Assembly (NCBI GenBank): GCA_030435675.1
Contig: CM059621.1
Span: 5,084,001 to 5,148,000, forward strand
Direction: 5' to 3'
From: Steinernema hermaphroditum
Taxonomy: Eukaryota; Nematoda; Chromadorea; Rhabditida; Steinernematidae
Length of the DNA: 64,000 nucleotides
Part shown: piece by piece, positions 57,411 through 64,000 of the stretch
Layout: each line of letters starts with the position of its first letter
How positions within the stretch are numbered: position 1 is the first letter of the stretch
Notes under the pieces: model-generated
Seen by the model: the letters and a program-made list of their open reading frames with translations, nothing else
Told to the model about the DNA's origin: nothing
Databases searched by the model: none
Program-made: the position numbers and the translations under genes

Positions 57411-58122
57411 TGAGTGGAACGTTGCAGACAGGGGTCTCTTCTTCTGGCTCGGTGGGCTCTTCGTAGACGGTGGTGATAGAAGAGGACCATGCGCGGATGG
57501 GGACGTCCTTGGAGGGTGTCCGAATGAACTGGACTTCGAGATGAGGTGCTGCACAGAAGCGGGTGGCGTTGGCTTGGCACTTGAAGCGTTGGCAGTAGGC
57601 GGCGTTTCCAGTGGTGGGGCCTTCTCCAAAGCAGCTTTTGGAGTGGTTCTTGACGATCTGCCGGTGAACGATGTCGAGTCTTCTGATGTACGTCTGGCTG
57701 GAGTCGGGTAGTTCGATCAGGAAGACGGATTTGTTGACGGGCTTTGTGAAAGTTCCCGTCGGCTCCAAGTGAATCGGGTCCTGCATGGCGCTGATTGCCT
57801 TGTGGTCGGCTTCATCGGTCGTCTCTTCTTTGATCCTTGAGTCCAAAGTGCAGTCGTTTGCCCAGTCGGGACATTTGCAGGGCGGGCCACATGATGATTT
57901 GCTAGTATCGGGGTCGTCCAACGGCCGGATGTGTTGATCTCCGCAGTCGAGCTTCATCCAGCAGGTACGATTCTTGCTCTCTGATTGGAGGACGTCATAG
58001 CCTTCTGACACACATGCTTCGTGGTAGATCGGGGTCGAGTTGATACCACATTTGCCGATGTGGGTTGTGTGAGCTGATGGGAGGCAGGAGATGACGGCGA
58101 CGATCGTGAGCACGATTTGCAT

Positions 58123-61100
58123 GAACAAGGCCCTATCTGTCTCGAATTGAAAGTTTTGCAGGAAACTAAGATAGTCCACAGTAAATCCAACGGGAATAGG
58201 CGCGTTCGATCAGGCTCGTGCAGTTCTACAAGATCCAATCATAAAAATAATATGGTACTTTGGAGCAGGAGGGTCAGATGCAGAGCTTTTGGTATGAGAA
58301 AGGGCCCTGCTGTCTCGAATTGAAAGTTTTGCAGGAAACTAAGATAGTCCACAGTAATCCCAACGGGAATAGGCGCGTTCGATCAGGCTCGTCCAGTTCT
58401 ACAAGATCCAATCATAAAAATAATATGGTACTTTGGAGCAGGAGGGTCAGATGCAGAACTTTTAGTATGAGAAAGGGCCCTGCTGTCTCGAATTGAAAGT
58501 TTTGCAGGAAACTAAGATAGTCCACAGTAAATCCAACGGGAATAGGCGCGTTCGATCAGGCTGGTGCAGTTCTACAAGATCCAATCATAAAAATAATATG
58601 GTACTTTGGAGCAGGAGGGTCACATGCAGAGCTTTTGGTATGAGAAAGGGCCCTGCTGTCTCGAATTGAAAGTTTTGCAGGAAACTAAGATAGTCCACAG
58701 TAAATCCAACGGGAATAGGCGCGTTCGATCAGGCTCGTGCAGTTCTACAAGATCCAATCATAAAAATGATATGGTACTTTGGAGCAGGAGGGTCAGATGC
58801 AGAGCTTTTGGTATGAGAAAGGGCCCTGCTGTCTCGAATTGAAAGTTTTGCAGGAAACTAAGATAGTCCACAGTAAATCCAACGGGAATAGGCGCGTTCG
58901 ATCAGGCTCGTGCAGTTCTACAAGATCCAATCATAAAAATAATATGGTACTTTGGAGCAGGAGGGTCAGATGCAGAGCTTTTGGTATGAGAAAGGGCCCT
59001 GCTGTCTCGAATTGAAAGTTTTGCAGGAAACTAAGATAGTCCACAGCAATCCCAACGGGAATAGGCGCGTTCGATCAGGCTCGTGCAGTTCTACAAGATC
59101 CCATCATAAAAATGCTATGGTACTTTGGAGCAGGAGGGTCAGATGCAGAGCTTTTGGTATGAGCAAAGGCCCTGCTGTCTCGAATTGAAAGTTTTGCAGG
59201 AAACTACGATAGTCCACAGTAAATCCAACGGGAATAGGCGCGTTCGATCAGGCTCGTGCAGTTCTACAAGATCGAATCATAAAAATAATATGGTACTTTG
59301 GAGCAGGAGGGTCAGATGCAGAGCTTTTGGTATGAGCAAGGGCCCTGCTGTCTCGAATTGAAAGTTTTGCAGGAAACTAAGATAGTCCACAGGAAATCCA
59401 ACGAGAGTAGGCGCGTTCGATCAGGCTCGTGCAGTTCTACAAGATCCAATCATAAAAATAATATGGTACTTTGGAGCAGGAGGGTCAGATGCAGAGCTTT
59501 TGGTATGAGCAAGGGCCCTGCTGTCTCGAATTGAAAGTTTTGCAGGAAACTAAGATAGTCCACAGGAAATCCAACGAGAGTAGGCGCGTTCGATCAGGCT
59601 CGTGCAGTTCTACAAGATCGAATCATAAAAATAATATGGTACTTTGGAGCAGGAGGGTCAGATGCAGAGCTTTTGGTATGAGCAAAGGCCCTGCTGTCTC
59701 GAATTGAAAGTTTTGCAGGAAACTACGATAGTCCACAGTAAATCCAACGGGAATAGGCGCGTTCGATCAGGCTCGTGCAGTTCTACAAGATCCAATCATA
59801 AAAATGATATGGTACTTTGGAGCAGGAGGGTCAGATGCAGAGCTTTTGGTATGAGCAAAGGCCCTGCTGTCTCGAATTGAAAGTTTTGCAGGAAACTACG
59901 ATAGTCCACAGTAAATCCAACGGGAATAGGCGCGTTCGATCAGGCTCGTGCAGTTCTACAAGATCGAATCATAAAAATAATATGGTACTTTGGAGCAGGA
60001 GGGTCAGATGCAGAGCTTTTGGTATGAGCAAGGGCCCTGCTGTCTCGAATTGAAAGTTTTGCAGGAAACTACGATAGTCCACAGTAAATCCAACGGGAAT
60101 AGGCGCGTTCGATCAGGCTCGTGCAGTTCTACAAGATCGAATCATAAAAATAATATGGTACTTTGGAGCAGGAGGGTCAGATGCAGAGCTTTTGGTATGA
60201 GCAAAGGCCCTGCTGTCTCGAATTGAAAGTTTTGCAGGAAACTACGATAGTCCACAGTAAATCCAACGGGAATAGGCGCGTTCGATCAGGCTCGTGCAGT
60301 TCTACAAGATCCCATCATAAAAATGCTATGGTACTTTGGAGCAGGAGGGTCAGATGCAGAGCTTTTGGTATGAGCAAAGGCCCTGCTGTCTCGAATTGAA
60401 AGTTTTGCAGGAAACTACGATAGTCCACAGTAAATCCAACGGGAATAGGCGCGTTCGATCAGGCTCGTGCAGTTCTACAAGATCGAATCATAAAAATAAT
60501 ATGGTACTTTGGAGCAGGAGGGTCAGATGCAGAGCTTTTGGTATGAGCAAGGGCCCTGCTGTCTCGAATTGAAAGTTTTGCAGGAAACTAAGATAGTCCA
60601 CAGGAAATCCAACGAGAGTAGGCGCGTTCGATCAGGCTCGTGCAGTTCTACAAGATCCAATCATAAAAATAATATGGTACTTTGGAGCAGGAGGGTCAGA
60701 TGCAGAGCTTTTGGTATGAGCAAGGGCCCTGCTGTCTCGAATTGAAAGTTTTGCAGGAAACTAAGATAGTCCACAGGAAATCCAACGAGAGTAGGCGCGT
60801 TCGATCAGGCTCGTGCAGTTCTACAAGATCGAATCATAAAAATAATATGGTACTTTGGAGCAGGAGGGTCAGATGCAGAGCTTTTGGTATGAGCAAAGGC
60901 CCTGCTGTCTCGAATTGAAAGTTTTGCAGGAAACTACGATAGTCCACAGTAAATCCAACGGGAATAGGCGCATTCGATCAGGCTCGTGCAGTTCTACAAG
61001 ATCCAATCATAAAAATGATATGGTACTTTGGAGCAGGAGGGTCAGATGCAGAGCTTTTGGTATGAGAAAGGGCCCTGCTGTCTCGAATTGAAAGTTTTGC

Positions 61101-64000
61101 AGGAAACTACGATAGTCCACAGTAAATCCAACGGGAATAGGCGCGTTCGATCAGGCTCGTGCAGTTCTACAAGATCCAATCATAAAAATAATATGGTACT
61201 TTGGAGCAGGAGGGTCAGATGCAGAGCTTTTGGTATGAGCAAGGGCCCTGCTGTCTCGAATTGAAAGTTTTGCAGGAAACTAAGATAGTCCACAGGAAAT
61301 CCAACGAGAGTAGGCGCGTTCGATCAGGCTCGTGCAGTTCTACAAGATCCAATCATAAAAATTGAAGTGGAGGGGTCAGATGCATAACTCTTTGTATGAA
61401 CAAGGCCCTAACTGTCTCGAATTGAAAGTTTTGCAGGAAACTAAGATAGTCCACAGTAATCCCAACGGGAATAGGCGCGTTCGATCAGGCTCGTGCAGTT
61501 CTACAAGATCCAATCATAAAAATAATAAGGTACTTTGGAGCAGGAGGGTCAGATGCAGAGCTTTTGGTATGAGAAAGGGCCCTGCTGTCTCGAATTGAAA
61601 GTTTTGCAGGAAACTAAGATAGTCCACAGTAAATCCAACGGGAATAGGCGCGTTCGATCAGGCTCGTGCAGTTCTACAAGATCCAATCATAAAAATGATA
61701 TGGTACTTTGGAGCAGGAGGGTCAGATGCAGAGCTTTTGGTATGAGAAAGGGCCCTGCTGTCTCGAATTGAAAGTTTTGCAGGAAACTAAGATAGTCCAC
61801 AGTAAATCCAACGGGAATAGGCGCGTTCGATCAGGCTCGTGCAGTTCTACAAGATACAATCATAAAAATAATATGGTACTTTGGAGCAGGAGGGTCAGAT
61901 GCAGAGCTTTTGGTATGAGAAAGGGCCCTGCTGTCTCGAATTGAAAGTTTTGCAGGAAACTAAGATAGTCCACAGCAATCCCAACGGGAATAGGCGCGTT
62001 CGATCAGGCTCGTGCAGTTCTACAAGATCCCATCATAAAAATGCTATGGTACTTTGGAGCAGGAGGGTCAGATGCAGAGCTTTTGGTATGAGCAAAGGCC
62101 CTGCTGTCTCGAATTGAAAGTTTTGCAGGAAACTACGATAGTCCACAGTAAATCCAACGGGAATAGGCGCGTTCGATCAGGCTCGTGCAGTTCTACAAGA
62201 TCCAATCATAAAAATAATATGGTACTTTGGAGCAGGAGGGTCAGATGCAGAGCTTTTGGTATGAGCAAGGGCCCTGCTGTCTCGAATTGAAAGTTTTGCA
62301 GGAAACTAAGATAGTCCACAGGAAATCCAACGAGAGTAGGCGCGTTCGATCAGGCTCGTGCAGTTCTACAAGATCCAATCATAAAAATTGTATGGTTGGA
62401 GCAGGAGGGTCAGATGCATAACTCTTTGTATGAACAAGGCCCTAACTGTCTCGAATTGAAAGTTTTGCAGGAAACTAAGATAGTCCACAGTAATCCCAAC
62501 GGGAATAGGCGCGTTCGATCAGGCTCGTGCAGTTCTACAAGATCCAATCATAAAAATAATATGGTACTTTGGAGCAGGAGGGTCAGATGCAGAGCTTTTG
62601 GTATGAGCAAGGGCCCTGCTGTCTCGAATTGAAAGTTTTGCAGGAAACTAAGATAGTCCACAGTAAATCCAACGGGAATAGGCGCGTTCGATCAGGCTCG
62701 TGCAGTTCTACAAGATCCAATCATAAAAATTGAAGGTTGGAGAGGAGGGTCAGATGCATAACTCTTTGTATGAGCAAGGGCCCTGCTGTCTCGAATTGAA
62801 AGTTTTGCAGGAAACTAAGATAGTCCACAGTAAATCCAACGGGAATAGGCGCGTTCGATCAGGCTCGTGCAGTTCTACAAGATCCAATCATAAAAATGAT
62901 ATGGTACTTTGGAGCAGGAGGGTCAGATGCAGAGCTTTTGGTATGAGAAAGGGCCCTGCTGTCTCGAATTGAAAGTTTTGCAGGAAACTAAGATAGTCCA
63001 CAGTAAATCCAACGGGAATAGGCGCGTTCGATCAGGCTCGTGCAGTTCTACAAGATCCAATCATAAAAATGATATGGTACTTTGGAGCAGGAGGGTCAGA
63101 TGCAGAGCTTTTGGTATGAGAAAGGGCCCTGCTGTCTCGAATTGAAAGTTTTGCAGGAAACTACGATAGTCCACAGTAAATCCAACGGGAATAGGCGCGT
63201 TCGATCAGGCTCGTGCAGTTCTACAAGATCCAATCATAAAAATAATATGGTACTTTGGAGCAGGAGGGTCAGATGCAGAGCTTTTGGTATGAGCAAGGGC
63301 CCTGCTGTCTCGAATTGAAAGTTTTGCAGGAAACTAAGATAGTCCACAGGAAATCCAACGGGAATAGGCGCGTTCGATCAGGCTCGTGCAGTTCTACAAG
63401 ATCCAATCATAAAAATGATATGGTACTTTGGAGCAGGAGGGTCAGATGCAGAGCTTTTCGTATGAGAAAGGGCCCTGCTGTCTCGAATTGAAAGTTTTGC
63501 AGGAAACTACGATAGTCCACAGTAAATCCAACGGGAATAGGCGCGTTCGATCAGGCTCGTGCAGTTCTACAAGATCCAATCATAAAAATGATATGGTACT
63601 TTGGAGCAGGAGGGTCAGATGCAGAGCTTTTGGTATGAGAAAGGGCCCTGCTGTCTCGAATTGAAAGTTTTGCAGGAAACTAAGATAGTCCACAGTAAAT
63701 CCAACGGGAATAGGCGCGTTCGATCAGGCTCGTGCAGTTCTACAAGATACAATCATAAAAATAATATGGTACTTTGGAGCAGGAGGGTCAGATGCAGAGC
63801 TTTTGGTATGAGCAAAGGCCCTGCTGTCTCGAATTGAAAGTTTTGCAGGAAACTACGATAGTCCACAGTAAATCCAACGGGAATAGGCGTGTTCGATCAG
63901 GCTCGTGCAGTTCTACAAGATCCAATCATAAAAATAATATGGTACTTTGGAGCAGGAGGGTCAGATGCAGAGCTTTTGGTATGAGCAAGGGCCCTGCTGT
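58123..64000 (+). repeat. 173-bp tandem satellite array (about 34 units, runs off the window)
   Basis: From 58123 to the end the same 173-bp unit repeats head to tail with a few percent variation. Variable positions include ACTAAGATAG/ACTACGATAG, GATCCAATC/GATCGAATC/GATCCCATC, and TAAATCCAACGGGAATAGG versus GAAATCCAACGAGAGTAGG. Three units (near 61365, 62400 and 62740) carry a variant head (GATGCATAACTCTTTGTATG) and slightly altered length, and mark joins between blocks. The unit length is not a multiple of 3, and each apparent 78-residue frame starts at a TTG and ends in the next unit, so this is non-coding. Confidence 0.97.

Larger units (their letters stand above)
54352..58122 (-). pseudogene. 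Broken envelope-like glycoprotein gene of a retroelement (phlebovirus G2 class)
   Basis: The - strand reads a signal peptide just after the ATG at 58122, a Cys-rich ectodomain to about 57414, then (after an inserted transposon, 56287-57410) more ectodomain and a membrane segment to about 55720. A second Cys-rich segment ends in a hydrophobic anchor and a short tail at 54352. A dense cysteine cluster of the CxxCxCF type near 55340-55400, followed by CLFFRTY, is what is seen in phlebovirus-like G2 class II fusion glycoproteins carried by nematode BEL/Pao elements (Cer-like). Breaks: the 1.12-kb insertion, and a frame change at about 55700. The gene is therefore inactive. No matching gag-pol lies directly beside it; the scraps at 52420-53335 are in the wrong order to be the same copy. 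Confidence 0.75.

Noticed and set aside
54523..57711. + strand frames opposite the envelope-like gene
   Set aside because: They are shadows: the - strand carries the signal peptide, cysteine pattern and membrane anchor.
58123..58179. Envelope-like gene starting at 58179
   Set aside because: That start is a GTG inside the satellite unit; the ATG at 58122 directly precedes the signal peptide.
58260..63837. More than thirty 78-residue open frames
   Set aside because: They are one satellite unit read over and over; each begins with TTG, the unit is not a multiple of three, and no splice or start context supports them.
58123..64000. CRISPR-like array
   Set aside because: There are no short repeats with unique spacers; the whole 173-bp unit repeats. 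The DNA is eukaryotic.

Overview
The window is nuclear DNA of a nematode, most likely a diplogastrid or other rhabditid-type worm (a Pristionchus-like genome is my best guess, from memory of gene style only). Evidence: genes are split by many introns of about 40-70 bp with TTTNCAG-like acceptors. Families typical of nematodes are present, including a NAS-type astacin protease, an anion-type Cys-loop receptor, F-box-like 'MDxVPxxF' single-exon genes and METTL24-like methyltransferases. BEL/Pao and mariner debris are also present. No bacterial operon structure, rRNA or CRISPR array was seen. Exon joins below were read by eye, and frame consistency across every junction was checked by arithmetic.

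Layout. 0.35-6.5 kb: two tandem METTL24-like methyltransferase genes separated by two decayed mariner-type elements, then a short-chain dehydrogenase whose catalytic Lys is Arg. 7.7-9.7 kb: a small multi-span membrane protein (+) and an unrecognised coiled-coil protein (-). 9.8-14.8 kb: a complete DNA topoisomerase II gene (-). 14.8-26.7 kb: a gene-poor stretch with a tRNA-like element and a 428-bp palindromic MITE. 26.7-29.9 kb: a ligand-gated anion channel gene and a small unknown gene. 30.0-34.4 kb (-): a 1468-residue coiled-coil protein carrying a long array of 44-residue acidic/basic repeats. 35.4-39.9 kb: three tiny single-pass membrane protein genes that appear related.

40.6-51.1 kb is a segmentally duplicated region. 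The intact copy holds an astacin-EGF-CUB gene that runs in frame into C-type-lectin exons, followed by an F-box-like gene. The older copy holds broken CUB/lectin pieces, a foreign serine carboxypeptidase fragment and the paralogous F-box-like gene, with a LINE reverse-transcriptase fragment between the copies. 51.5-52.3 kb: a PSMD9-like proteasome chaperone. 52.4-58.1 kb: retroelement debris (BEL/Pao gag and RT scraps; a broken envelope-like gene of the phlebovirus-glycoprotein class, split by a 1.12-kb transposon with ~250-bp inverted repeats). 58.1-64 kb and beyond: a 173-bp tandem satellite whose unit begins exactly at the envelope-gene start, so it seems to have grown out of the retroelement.

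Most notable: the astacin-CUB-lectin fusion and its broken duplicate, the satellite derived from retroelement sequence, the inverted-repeat transposon with pol III box modules, three GC-AG introns in three genes, the micro-membrane-protein cluster, and the Lys-to-Arg change in the dehydrogenase.
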